Of a DNA stretch of 64,000 bases, positions 48,595 to 59,100 are shown one piece after another. Location: assembly GCA_949825065.1 (NCBI GenBank), contig OX463848.1, positions 29,145,549 through 29,209,548 on the forward strand, read 5' to 3'. The stretch comes from Odontocerum albicorne (taxonomy: Eukaryota; Arthropoda; Insecta; Trichoptera; Odontoceridae). Made by a program: the position numbers and the translations under genes. Below the pieces are notes generated by a model. It was given only the letters and a program-made list of their open reading frames with translations, was not told the origin of the DNA and ran no database searches. Position 1 is the first letter of the stretch, and each line of letters begins with the position of its first letter.

Positions 48595-48775
48595 CTTTTG
48601 TTGTATACACAGTACAACTTGGTGGGTTTATTGCAGTGTGGCAATTTCTTCCAAAAAAGGTGTTAAAAATTCCTTAAATTACTGGAATCCTTTCTTGAAA
48701 TTATCTGGGAACCAATCGAATCCGCAATCCCTGGGTCAAAAGAAAAAATGTGTCTTACTAACTACTGGTAGACGA
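48595..48775 (-). repeat. SINE-A copy, diverged
   Basis: The complement of the tail, TATACACAGTACAACTTGGT then GGGTTTATTGCAGTGTGGCA, is followed by the body and GGGAACCAATCGAATCCGCA at the B-box side of the head. Confidence 0.75.
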
Positions 48776-48884
48776 AGGTCATCTGAGATTGTTGATCTTG
48801 ATGAAACATTTTTTTTCACAAAAAATAAAAATTATAACCATTCATTTTAAAAGGTTCTTAGAATAGTAAAATTATTACACTTTT

Positions 48885-49085
48885 GTTCTATGTAGAACTA
48901 CCTAGAAAGTTTATTGACATGTGACAATTTCGTTCAACCAACCAGAAATATGAAACTAAGTGAAAACCACTAAACCTTTCTAGACTGGAACCCTTCTTTA
49001 CAAAATCTAGTTTCTATCGAGAATCGAATCCATAGCCCCCGTATTAGAAGACAGGTGTCTTATCAACTCCAATCTTGAGAAGTTA
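48885..49085 (-). repeat. SINE-A copy
   Basis: TATTGACATGTGACAATTTC, then ACCAACCAGAAATATG (tail), and CGAGAATCGAATCCATAGCC with AAGACAGGTGTCTTATCAAC (head) are in the expected order on the minus strand. Confidence 0.8.
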
Positions 49086-49559
49086 TTTTTGCAGCTTATT
49101 CTCGAAAAGTTTGATAGTTATAACTCAATTTGTATAATATTATACTGGATACTTTGCTCCCTGTTGAATAGTCTGTAATCTCCGTAAATCGTTCAAATAT
49201 CACGGTAATTTTTTATGTTCTTAAGAAACCCAATAAAACTAAGTACTCGCTACTTTTTAAATAGCATTAAAAATTCATATATGATTTCTGGCACAAATGT
49301 TATCAATGTAATGCATCGACAAGAAAATTGCTATTAGGAAATTAATTATAATTATTAATGCATTAGATTATTACTTCATACCTTTCTGTTCATAATTTCT
49401 TGTTGTATTATTTTTTGCACATTATCAGGGAACTATTTTTCACTTATTTCAAGTCAATTTTATTTATCACTGCAAATTTTTCACCTGCAATCAGTTTTTA
49501 TTTTTTACCGAAAGTGCTTGTTTAATTTAATTATTGGAATTCCTTTCACAAGTCTTGTT
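49086..49559. other. Anonymous AT-rich stretch
   Basis: Nothing recognisable. Confidence 0.35.
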
Positions 49560-49660
49560 TGTGCTCCCCTGAATATGAGGTTAAATCCTTGAAACCGGTA
49601 GGTAGGGTTATACCGTTACAAAAAGTGGAATAAACTGTATTTGATAAAACAAATTACAAT
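49560..49660 (+). repeat. Repeat E half copy
   Basis: GTGCTCCCCTGAATATGAGG, CCTTGAAACCGGTAGG and TTATACCGTTACAAAAAGTG match one arm of the fold-back repeat at 54750-54910. Confidence 0.8.
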
Positions 49661-50324
49661 AAGATTTATTATTTTGTTTTGATCTAAGTAAAAAATGCTA
49701 AAAACTAAAAAGTTAACTTTACTAGAATATTAGGTTCTTGTGAATCGAGTGATTTCGTTGTTGAACAGTTACGTAATGATTTCATCACAGCCTTATACGC
49801 AAAGTCAAGCTCAAGAGAAATTTCTTACTCGTAACGAAATCGAGTTTATATTTAATTAACTTGGAAAACGAGTATTCAGGCGTAGTTAACGGATGTTTAG
49901 CAAAAAGCTGAAAACTGTTCACCCCGATTGAATTTTATCACTGGATAGCTATACACATTTTGAGGAAAACGCCAAATTTAATCTTGACACTCTTTATGTA
50001 TTTTCTTAGTTAGAAATTTCTAGTTTGCAACGCGTTTGAATGGTAAAAGTGATCTAAATTGCTCTATTGAATAGTTCAGTGTGTATAAACAAATACCAAC
50101 TATAAAATAATTTATTTGGAATATAAATATATTCTTAAATATTAGGTGTTGACGTAAGTTGTGTCCGTTTTTTCCAAATTTAAAAATAAACACCAAAAGT
50201 AAAACAAAATGGTTAAGGTTATACGTCATTCAAAAGAATTTATATGCGGAAACAACTTATGTTAATACCCAATAGAAATATCTGCTCTGCTATATTTCGC
50301 ATTGTATTGAATTGAAATATATTT
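49661..50324. other. Anonymous AT-rich stretch
   Basis: Nothing recognisable apart from the octamer at 49826. Confidence 0.35.
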
Positions 50325-50520
50325 TTATTGCATACAATACAATCTGGCGAGCTTATTGTAGTATGGCAATCTCTTACACCCAACAAGAATAATAGTAAAG
50401 AATTCTTAAGGAAAACTAGACGGGAATGCTTTTTAAAGTAAATTATATTCCAATAGAAATCGAACTCGTCACCTCGCGTTAAAATAGTCATCTTACCAGT
50501 CAAGTCCCACTTTCTCATGT
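50325..50520 (-). repeat. SINE-A copy
   Basis: The complement of the tail (ACAATACAATCTGGCGAGCT, TATTGTAGTATGGCAATCTC) precedes the head (AATAGAAATCGAACTCGTCA, then CTTACCAGTCAAGTCCCAC). Confidence 0.85.
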
Positions 50521-50844
50521 ACAATGCTTTTAATGCCTCATCTGCGCCACTGAATAAATTTAATTGTAATGGCGTCTGAAAGTGTGTTTAAAAAGGGATA
50601 CCAATAATGGATAACAAACATGTTATTCATCGGGCCGGCCCATTGGTACCGTTGATGTTACTTCTGATTATTTGCCAGTCTAATACTTGGACAGATTTCA
50701 AAAACTATGAGGCAATTTTTAAAGATCACAGTCTCTGGTTAGTGTAATTATAATATAATCTTAATATTTTTTATTGATATAATCAATTTTTTTTTCTAAA
50801 ATATGAAAATCCTATAGATTTTATGATATTGTAATATTCACGTG
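50521..50844. other. Anonymous DNA
   Basis: A small GC-rich spot, TCGGGCCGGCCCATTGGTAC, lies at about 50628. No gene. Confidence 0.35.
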
Positions 50845-51290
50845 GAAAAAGACTGAAAGGAGCCGAATAAATGCTGAAGAGATGCGTACATTGAGGAGTA
50901 ATAATGTACGGCAGAATACGGAATGAAGTACAATAATAAGGGATGAATGTGAACTTAAGGCTGATGTGTTGAGTAAGATTAATAAGAATACGTTAAAATG
51001 GTTTGGATATGTAAAACGAACGAATGAAGAAAGACTAACAAAACAGATATACATTGCAGATGTGAGTGGAAGGCGTATGAGAGAAAGACCAAGGAAATTA
51101 TGGTTATATCAAGTGAATGATATCCTGAAAGAAGGAAAAGTAGAAAGTCATGGAAATCGTAGATGGGTTAGAAGAAGGTGTACGGATATGAAATAAGCTA
51201 AGGATGTGTGTCGAGTTAGGAAAGTATGACGCTCTGTCCTCTCTGCCTACCCCGATAGATAAATGTCTGATGGCATGTATATATGTAATA
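50845..51290 (+). pseudogene. LINE reverse-transcriptase 3' end (SAYP family)
   Basis: The plus strand reads RINAEEMRTLRSNNVRQNTE with a stop, then LKWFGYVKRTNEERLTKQIY (W-F-G-H-V-x-R-M motif) and GRRMRERPRKLWLYQVNDIL (basic GRPRKxW motif). RNRRWVRRRCTDMK ends in a stop, and the rest continues to VLSAYPDR near 51250. These are the classic post-RT C-terminal motifs of an insect non-LTR element. Related copies lie at 62395-62760 and 63195-63640. Confidence 0.88.
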
Positions 51291-51644
51291 TTTACGCGAA
51301 TATACTCGTACATATATCGTCGTGTAGTAAACAATGTCAACTTAATTGTAGATATTTTTTATAAATTTTAATTAATATAAAAAAAACTTATACATTTTTC
51401 GCACATTTACTGTACTAGCTTTCGAGCTAATTATTTTAATATCTGATTGAGATACAATTTTTTTTCTTAAAAAAAATTACCCTTTAAGTCATATAACATA
51501 TACATTTATTGTAAAAGAAAACTTTTTGTAAAATTGTATACTCCTTTTTGTGGTAATGTAAACTCAGGTTCGCTGAATTAAAATTCAGTAAAAACTCATA
51601 TTCGCATATAAATTGTTATCATAGTTTGCCCATATGTATGTCAT
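51291..51644. other. Anonymous AT-rich stretch
   Basis: Nothing recognisable apart from the octamer at 51303. Confidence 0.35.
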
Positions 51645-51915
51645 TCATTCATTCGTTCGGATGGCACCCCTCAACATATCCAAATTGGTGATCTAGAAAT
51701 ATTGGAGACCGTGACCGGGAGACAGTGTTATCTTCGATCCCATTAATCAAGTCTTCGGATTAAGAACAACAGAATAAAGCAAATACCTCACAATGCGCCA
51801 TAATACTTGTAAATACTACGACACGTACACAGGTAAAAATACCAATATTCATGTATTGTTTTTTTATACCATCAGGAATCGAATCAGAATCCCCGGGTGG
51901 TGAACTTGCGTCTTA
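51645..51915 (-). repeat. SINE-B copy with (GAAT)n tail
   Basis: The minus strand begins in the tRNA head (CACCCGGGGATTCTGATTCG at the B-box side). It passes through the body and ends GGATATGTTGAGGGGTGCCA followed by CGAACGAATGAATGAATGA, a short tetranucleotide tail typical of retroposons. Confidence 0.8.
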
Positions 51916-52190
51916 CGATATATCAATAATGGTTTAGAAAAACATATTTAACTATTATCCACTTATCAAAATCCTATTATCCACTTTTCGAATCTGAATC
52001 CTCCGGGTGGTGAACTTGCGTCTTACGATATATCAATAATGGTTTTGAAAAACATATTTAACTATTATCCACTTATCAAAATCCTATTATCCACTTATCG
52101 AATCTGAATCCTCCGGGTGGTGAACTTGCGTCTTACGATATATCAATAATGGTTTAGAAAAACATATTTAACTAACTAACACTTATCAAA
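51890..52190 (-). repeat. 110-bp tandem triplication of the SINE-B head
   Basis: TCCGGGTGGTGAACTTGCGT recurs at about 51892, 52002 and 52112. Each 110-bp unit contains part of the SINE head plus flank, including ATATCAATAATGGTTT. The SINE seeded a small array. Confidence 0.92.
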
Positions 52191-52599
52191 ATTTTTTTCG
52201 TATGCGAACAATAAATTCTTTCAACAGGACATAAACAATAAATTCTTTCAACATACGAGAGTTTTGATTGATTGTTTTCAAGTCAAGGAATTTAAATTTG
52301 CTCAGTAATTTTTAACGCCAGTATTTCACTCTGTAATTGGATTATAATAGATAATAACTTTATAATGAATTTTTTTTAGATATCATAATTTTTAGATATA
52401 ATTTTCAAGGTTCATGGTGTTTTAAAACTTCGATAGAAAACAATAGCCAACATTTCAACCATTGTTTTTTTTATGTATTTAGAATACAAGAAAAACAGTT
52501 TTGCCTTCGATTTTGCCTTGTATGAAAAAATGTATGAGTCAAAATATCGATGTAATTTTATATCCATTTTTCTCAAGCTATTTTTATTTAAAAGAAATA
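52191..52599. other. Anonymous AT-rich stretch
   Basis: ACAATAAATTCTTTCAACA is duplicated at about 52208 and 52237. No gene. Confidence 0.35.
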
Positions 52600-52815
52600 T
52601 ATTGTATTATTGTATTGTATTACACTTTCGTTGTATGTTATATAGTAGCACTTGGTGGTCTAATTGGCATGTGACAATATTTTCTAACCAACCAAAAAGG
52701 CGTTAAAGAAGCCTTGAGTGAAAACCAGACTGGATTTTTTTTTTTTTAAATCTGGTTTTCCATGGGAACCTTCAGGCTAGGAGACAAGTGTCCAATTAGG
52801 TCACGTAGGTCGTAT
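52600..52815 (-). repeat. SINE-A copy
   Basis: Complement of the tail (TTGTATTGTATTACACTTTC, GGTGGTCTAATTGGCATGTG), the body with GAAAACCAGACTGG, and the head (GACAAGTGTCCAATTAGGTC) are in order. Confidence 0.75.
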
Positions 52816-52929
52816 TTAGGTCGTCTATATGCACATAACATTAAGGTTTATAGATTTATTTAACACTTAGTTTAATAAACCAATGTAAAAATATTTGCAT
52901 ATGTCGTTTAGCTCATGACTGAGCATCAT

Positions 52930-53280
52930 TTCCTTAATAGCCCTTGACGACTCTTCGCCATCCATCTCTTTACTCCGCGGTTCGAAGAGCCGTTGTTAAT
53001 GTTGACCGTGTTGCGTCTCTCACTTGGTCAGACCAACTTATTGGGACTCTTTCTCTTGTTCGTCATCCTTCCACGCTTCCAGTGACCACAAGCCTCTCCA
53101 AACTGTCTTCTTGGCCACGAGCAATGCGCAAAGAATCTAAGGACTCGTCGAAGGTATATTGTCGACAATCTAACCGTGTTTCTCAACTCTCCGAGAATGG
53201 TGGCATTAGTTCGCCTTTCTGTCCATGGAGTTCATAGCATCCTTCTCCAGCACACAAATGCATCCATCCTACGTCTCGTA
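52930..53280 (-). pseudogene. LINE reverse-transcriptase 3' end fragment
   Basis: The minus strand from 53275 reads RRRMDAFVCWRRML, then after a stop TPWTERRTNATILGELRNTV and RLSTIYLRRVLRFFAHCSWP, followed by a basic linker with KRGRMTNKRKSPNKLV. This follows the C-W-R-R-M-L-x-I-x-W-x-x-x-R-x-N ... VLxFFGH pattern of the non-LTR post-RT region. Only one stop occurs in the best stretch, so it is less decayed than most LINE remnants here. Confidence 0.85.
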
Positions 53281-53344
53281 AAAATATTACGTCAGTAAAA
53301 AAAACCCTGCTCTAGATAAATGAAAAAGTCGGACGATTTATAAG

Positions 53345-53420
53345 AATATTGTTTATTTACATTAATGACTAGAAATTTGGTGGAAATTATTTATTTACAT
53401 TAATGACTAGAAATTTGGTT
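53345..53420 (+). repeat. Direct duplication
   Basis: TTATTTACATTAATGACTAG then AAATTTGGT occurs twice, about 39 bp apart. Confidence 0.85.
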
Positions 53421-53483
53421 AATACAAAGGTAAATTGTTGTTCGTTTTACTATTTAAAGATGGGGAATAATCATATAATACGT

Positions 53484-53590
53484 GTGCGTGTGTACGTGTG
53501 TGAGAATAAGTATCCTCACACACATACACACACACGCACACGCACGCACACACACGCTCACGCACGCACACACACGCTCACACATACGGT
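53484..53590. repeat. (GT)n / (CA)n hairpin-forming microsatellite
   Basis: A GT/GC-rich run (GTGTGCGTGTGTACGTGTGT) is followed after about 15 bases by a long CA/CG-rich run, so the two can pair. The CA side includes the repeated motif CACGCTCACGCACGCACACA. Confidence 0.9.
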
Positions 53591-53664
53591 AATACTACCC
53601 TGCACGTAAAAGGCAATAACAAGGGCACGTCTTTTTCTTGTAAATATTGTTACTAGACAAACTC

Positions 53665-53775
53665 TTTTACCATGCTGGTAGCCTTTTTCATTTTTTTCGG
53701 ATATCATCAGTATCAAACTTCAAAACCTCGAGTGGAAATCAAGTTTCTTACCAACAAAGCTAAGTAGGACGTCAT
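53665..53775 (-). repeat. SINE-B head fragment
   Basis: ATCATCAGTATCAAACTTCA then AAACCTCGAGTGGAAATCAA and TTACCAACAAAGCTAAGTAG align with the complement of the SINE-B tRNA head at 60480-60525. Confidence 0.6.
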
Positions 53776-54749
53776 ACATAGAATTAATTGTACATAAATA
53801 ATATAACATTTGATTACGTATAAGTAATTAAACTTTACGAAAAAATATTTCCATACGCCTTTCTTTACATTTACAACATGATTGCCTCCAACACGACCGG
53901 AAAATGGACAGGAATTTCACTTAAGTAATTCAATATGCCGACAAGTGACACAAGGCCGACTCATAAATCAAAGCGACAAATCAACGAAGTACTTAACCGA
54001 TAATATGTTCGTTCAGTTCAGTTCAGTAAATAATAAGTCGAAGTGAAAAGTGATACGAATTCAATGAAATATCATATTAGTTTTTTTTCAACATCCACAC
54101 TGACGTAAGAATGCGCCTTAAGGCATAAATGAAATCGATCGTAACTGCAGTCAGAGGTAACGTTGCATAAAGAAAAGATTTACAGCTGTTAATTCAGAAT
54201 ACACGATGGAAACGTTTATGGTAATTTCGCATTTCAAAGATATCGTTAAGAACCAAAACCCAGCTTGTACAAAAAATGACAGAATTCGTGCCAAGAATAC
54301 CAAATGAAATATGCAAATAACCTCTATTGAAGATTGTTAAAAAAATAATATGTTTTTTTTAACTCAAGATTTAGATGAATAAATGTTTGAAATTAATAAG
54401 TTGAACTTGAAAATTTATTACAATAGTTTCGAATGTATTTATAAAATATATTTTATTGTTGTATTTCATCTTTCCTTGGGAAGTTATCTAATCAAATATG
54501 CGGGGAAGTCACCAATCTAATGACCGCAGTCACCATGTTCCTATCCTTACACTCAACCTATTTTATTTTTTGTAATATATTTAATATTGGAATAAGAGTG
54601 AGCTCGATTTCCGAGTAAAACCGCCATTGAGTAGAGTCTGCTCTCTAAACGGCGCTATATAAACTGTTTTATTATATTTTATATATTATTTAGACTTAAG
54701 GCATTAACATTGTGGAGGTTTAAAGATGTTGTAATTTGTTTTTATCAAA
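53776..54749. other. Anonymous AT-rich stretch
   Basis: No gene. AGTCTGCTCTCTAAACGGCG at 54634 is shared with 43697. Confidence 0.35.
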
Positions 54750-54910
54750 CACTGTTTATTCCACTTTTTGTAACGGTATAACCCTACCGGTTTCAAGGCT
54801 TTCACCTCATCACCAGGGGAGCATAAACGGAGTATTTTTTGTACTACCCTGATAATGACGTGAAAGCCTTGAAACTGGTATCGTTATACCGTAACAAAAA
54901 GTAAAATGAA
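54750..54910. repeat. Repeat E, fold-back copy
   Basis: The left arm (ACTGTTTATTCCACTTTTTG, TAACGGTATAACCCTACCGG, TTTCAAGGCTTTCAC) is largely complementary to the right arm ending GTAACAAAAAGTAAAATGAA at about 54900. The spacer is about 45 bp. A single arm is at 49560-49660. It looks like a MITE or terminal-repeat fragment; no target duplication is clear. Confidence 0.85.
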
Positions 54911-54954
54911 CAGTGAATGATAAAAGCAAATTTCAATGTTTTATTATGATGAAT

Positions 54955-55125
54955 ATTGTATTGTACTACAGTTCGGTTGTGTAGACTACGAGCAAGTGGG
55001 TAAATTAAGGTGCTGCAATATCTTCCACTTAAATAAATAAGGTCAAGAAGCGTTAAGTGAAAATCAGACTAAAATCATTGTAAAAATAAATTGATTTACA
55101 ACGGAAATTGAACAGGAAACTTATA
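54955..55125 (-). repeat. SINE-A copy, diverged
   Basis: TATTGTACTACAGTTCGGTT, AATTAAGGTGCTGCAATATC and GTTAAGTGAAAATCAGACTA follow the minus-strand tail and body order. The head is poorly preserved. Confidence 0.7.
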
Positions 55126-55196
55126 TAAATAATTTTAAAAAGTTAAAAAGAGTATAATTCATTAATATTTTCATTCGTAGGTCACGTATGTAAATA

Positions 55197-56116
55197 CGAG
55201 GCGTATCCAGAAAGTAAGTGTACTGAGGCTCTCACGACAGGATGGATTTTATTTTCGACATGTTGGCTACACTTCCGTGTAGCCTTACCGGTTTGAAGTC
55301 AGTACGTTGAGAAGTGTCGACGCGACAACACGTTTCGTGAAAAATGTCAACCCAATCTCCCGCCAAGTGCGAAATTTTGTAAAAAGGCAAGAGTTTTTGA
55401 GGCGCTGCTAACTCCATGGAGATGAATTTCTCCGCTCCATCGTTCCTGGAGATGAAACTTGGGCTGCACACTACACGCCTGAAACCAAAAGGCAGTCTCA
55501 ACAGTGGCGTCACACCTGTTCACCCTCCGCCAAAAAGTTCAAAACCACAATTTCAGCCAAGAAAATCATGGCATCCGTGTTTTGGGACTGTCAAGGCGTA
55601 ATTTTAATTGAATATATGCCTCAAGGGGAGACCATCAACTCTGCAAGATACTGTGAGACCCTAAAAAATGCGGAGGGCGATTCAGAACATGAGGAGAGGC
55701 ATGCTGACAAAGGAAGTCTGCCTGTTGCATGACAATGCCAGACCACACACGGCCAACGCCACGAAGGAACTGCTCGCCTCGTTTAAATGGGATGTCCTGA
55801 ACCATCCCGCGCATTCCCCTGACCTAGCACCTTCAGATTACTATCTCTTTACCTCCTTGAAGCTGTACATGGATGGAAAAAGGTTTTCAACCGACGAGAA
55901 GCTAAAGGAGGAGGGGGAAAAGTGGACAGAGGGGTTGGCGGGAAACTACTTCGAGGAAGGCATCAAAAAGTTGAAACCCGCTTCACCACCTGCATTGAGA
56001 GGAATGGCGACTATGTCGAAAAATAGCTTACATATGTACTACGGTACGGTACGGATTAAATAAAAAAAATTGTAACCTACAAAAATTCAGTACACTTACT
56101 TTCTGGATATGCCTCG
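55197..56116 (+). mobile_element. mariner family 2, second internally deleted copy
   Basis: Left end CGAGGCGTATCCAGAAAGTA and right end (reverse complement) CGAGGCATATCCAGAAAGTA are nearly identical, with TA at 55195-55196 and 56117-56118. It is 920 bp long and opposite in orientation to the 12.1-13.1 kb copy. Confidence 0.96.
55440..56030 (+). pseudogene. mariner family 2 transposase, N-terminus deleted
   Basis: The first catalytic aspartate is kept in VPGDETWAAHYTPETKRQSQ (near 55445). Then come FWDCQGVILIEYMPQGETIN, the second aspartate in LLHDNARPH, and the third in HSPDLAPSDYYLF. The last two are separated by 34 residues, confirming DD34D. A frameshift lies near 55665, between the TLKN and MRRAIQNMRR segments. 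The helix-turn-helix N-terminus is missing. The last open stretch (55668-56063) shifts frame near its end. This copy lost the part that the 12 kb copy retained, and the reverse. Confidence 0.93.
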
Positions 56117-56118
56117 TA

Positions 56119-56767
56119 ATTATAACCGAGTATGATTAAATCGTGGTTATTGAGGTATTCTTTCATCTTTTCGGATCTAAATCAGATATGTCAATTCTAA
56201 ATTAGATGTGTCGAATATGAAAAGATTCATTGAACTTAAATATTATTTTCTCATTATTCTACAGAGCGCTTGTTTAAATTAGTGTAAAGAATCATAATTT
56301 TTGAATCTTAGAAAACAAGTTAGTTTTACTTATTTTTCATTTTGTATTCATTACTGTTTTATTTAACGGAAAACATATTAAGCAAAGGGTGTTTCGTTCG
56401 AAAACCATCCTTTTGACGCCTACCTAATCCCCTGCCTTTTTAGCCAATACTTCCCTCCCCCTCTCATGTGCCGATTATAATTAGAAAAAAAATTATATAC
56501 ATAGATTAGTTCATATTCAGCTGACGAGGAATGTGGAGGCCTCAAAACCGAATGTGAACTAAAATAAAACAGGGGTACAAAATAAATTTTAAAAATGCAT
56601 TTTGATTATTTTGTTAGAAAAATTATTAATATTTATAGACGCAATTATATATATTCAATTTCCTTCTTTCACGTATGTCTTGTTATTCATTCATTCATAT
56701 ATTTAAATGGTAATTTTTCAAACAAAAGTTTAGAAAAAATAGCATTTAAAAAGGCAACATTAACTTA
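56119..56767. other. Anonymous AT-rich stretch
   Basis: No gene. About 56515-56575 contains GCTGACGAGGAATGTGGAGG then CCTCAAAACCGAATGTGAAC, a hammerhead-like core sequence (see findings). Confidence 0.35.
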
Positions 56768-57770
56768 TAAGCTTAGTTATATAATAAAAAAAAACAGTAT
56801 AAGATGAATCCAACACAACAACAAATCAAGCCCACTCAATTCATTCCTACAAGAATAACTAATTATTTTTAAATTTTCGAGTAGTCAGTCATATGAAAGT
56901 TCATACAATGCAGTCATTGCCAACTTTGTTATCTCTTTATGGAAGAGTTATACAAGAAGTTATTTAATATATGTGTTCTGATAAACCCTCTAAGCTTGAT
57001 TAGATTAGCGCTGATTTCCAATATTGACAATTAGAAATATAATTAGAACACTTTGATTAGATTTACGCTGATTTCCAATATTGACAGTAAGAAATATAAT
57101 GAGAACACTTTGATTAGATTTACGCTGATTTCCAATATTGACAATTAGAAATATAATTAGAACACTTTGATTAGATTTACGCTGATTTCCAATTAAGCTT
57201 AGTTATATAATAAAAAAAACAGTATAAGATTAATCCAACACAACAACAAATCAAGCCCACTCAATTCATTCCTACAAGAATCACTAATTATTTTTAAATT
57301 TTCGAGTAGTCAGTCATATGAAAGTTCATACAATGCAGTCATTGCCAACTTTGTTATCTCTTTATGGAAGAGTTATACAAGAAGTTATTTAAGATATGTG
57401 TTCTGATACACCCTGTAAGCTTGATTAGATGAACGCTGATTTCCAATATTGACAATTAGAAATATAATTAAAACACTTTGATTAGATTTACGCTGATTTC
57501 CAATATTGACAGTAAGAAATATAATGAGAAAACTTTGATTAGATTTACGCTGATTTCCAATATTGACAGTAAGAAATATAATGAGAACACTTTGATTAGA
57601 TTTACGATGATTTCCAATATTGACAATTAGAAATATAATTAGAACACTTTGATTAGATTTACGCTGATTTCCAATATTGACAATTAGAAATATAATTAGA
57701 ACATTTTAATTAGATTTACGCTGATTTCCAATTTTGACAGCAAGAAATAAAATTAGAACATTGGATTGTT
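56768..57770 (+). repeat. Composite array: ~425-bp duplication plus 57-bp repeats
   Basis: A 57-bp unit (GATTAGATTTACGCTGATTT, CCAATATTGACAATTAGAAA, TATAATTAGAACACTTT) is repeated about nine times in two blocks. A larger segment starting AAGCTTAGTTATATAATAAA, with AATCAAGCCCACTCAATTCA and GTCAGTCATATGAAAGTTCA, occurs at 56770 and again at about 57195. Alternating CAATTAG and CAGTAAG versions mark sub-types. Confidence 0.93.
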
Positions 57771-58122
57771 AAAAACCCTCCCGACAATCCTTAATTTTCT
57801 AGAGCTGTAGGCTCTTGTTATTTTCACTTCCGCGGTGCAGCCGAATCTATTCCGGTCTAGTTTAATGTTGAGCCTACTCGTATTTTTATATGAACAAACA
57901 ATTAACGAGAAATTCATAGACTTTATTGTGTGAGAAGTGTTTCATGTTTTTATTAACTTAATCGGATGTATGTTAAAAAAACCAAACCCACTAAACATTT
58001 TTGTATTTATTTGGAAATCTAACATAAAAACCATACATCATTTGAATGGTTGAATTAAAATAGGCACTAAATACCAAAAATAAAAAAACAAAAAAAAATT
58101 AGTATGCAGTTTCATTATATAT

Positions 58123-59022
58123 GGCCCCCGTTACACGCTCAATCTGGATCGCAATCCGTGATCGCAATCAATGATCGTGGTCCAGATTGACCGTTATAAT
58201 GAGCGGATTGATGGATTGATCAATCAGATCGCAAAATATCTGGATATTTTGAAATCACGCTTGCGATCCGCTGCTCGCGATCGGGATTGTTCGTGTGAGG
58301 TCGTGTAAGATCGCGTCAGTCAACGCTTACGCACCGATAGAGATGGACGTATGCTCTCTATCGGGAATTTTAATGAAAATAAAGCCGCAATCGGCTGAAT
58401 TGACGATAAATAAACAAGTTGACGTGAGAAAAAAAAAATGTCTGAGATCGAATTATAGGAGAGAATTTAAAAAAAATACAAATTTAAGCTTCACTGATAG
58501 ATGCAGAAGACATGATAGCAGAAAATTTAAGGTCTTCAATATTTCTGCCTGTAGCAAGATAACGCAATGTTACTGCTAATTTTTCTTCAGGTGTTTTACT
58601 TTTTGTCATACAAGTATCTTGTTTAGATATGTATGGGGTGGGGTTACCATTTCTAACAACTCATCAAAACATTTTCCACTCATCCTGAAGTAATTTTTAT
58701 AGTCATCTTTTTAAGCAGTTAATCGTTTTTATTTTAGTAGATTTAAATGGGTATACAATTCTCTCATTCGTAGCCACTGTTTAACCCAATGTTTCTTTCG
58801 AACTCGCTTTTTCAAAGTTACGGCCAGAACTAGGGCTACAACAGCTTATATTTTTTTATTTTTACGTCCATTTTGAGTTGAGAAAGATGTTGCCGCAGCG
58901 GCTGCGGGGTGTGGACTGATGGAAATCGGATTGATCGTGTAATGTAGTCGCGCGATCCGTCAATCCGTGATCGTCGATTTGGATCGCGGATTGCGATCCA
59001 GATTGAGCGTGTAACGGGCGCC
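58123..59022 (-). mobile_element. PIF/Harbinger-type element
   Basis: The ends are GGCCCCCGTTACACGCTCAA and (reverse complement) GGCGCCCGTTACACGCTCAA, continuing identically through TCTGGATCGCAATCCG. A 3-bp TAT lies on each side (58120-58122 and 59023-59025). Subterminal DNA is full of GATCG/CGATC words in both orientations. The interior encodes a decayed Harbinger transposase on the minus strand. It is 900 bp, so much of the element is missing. Confidence 0.92.
58300..58830 (-). pseudogene. PIF/Harbinger transposase N-terminal region, decayed
   Basis: The minus strand from about 58815 reads RVRKKHWVKQWLRMREL, then after stops DDYKNYFRMSGKCFDELLEM and VTPPH. After a shift it continues KTPEEKLAVTLRYLATGRNI and EDLKFSAIMSSASIS. 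This is the ordered W-V-x-x-W-L ... Y-x-N-x-x-R-M-S-x-x-x-F-D-E-L-L ... P-E-E-K-L-A-V-T-L-R-Y-L-A-T-G signature at the start of HARBI1-like nucleases. The DDE catalytic portion beyond this is not seen, so it is inactive. Confidence 0.88.
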
Positions 59023-59100
59023 TATGACATATAGAACGAAACTGCATACTTAGTTTTTTTTTTGGTACTTAGTGCCTATTTTAATTCAACCATTCATTTG

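Larger units (their letters stand above)
58041..59098. mobile_element. Fold-back MITE family A, split by an insertion
   Basis: The left arm starts TTTGAATGGTTGAATTAAAA at 58041; the right arm ends TTAATTCAACCATTCATTTG at 59098-59100. Both share TAGGCACTAA and AGTATGCAGTTTC with the intact element at 34663-34830. The 900 bp between are a separate Harbinger element inserted into the palindrome centre. Confidence 0.92.

Noticed and set aside
52944..53237. 97-codon plus frame as a gene
   Set aside because: The minus strand carries ordered LINE post-RT motifs; the plus frame is its shadow.
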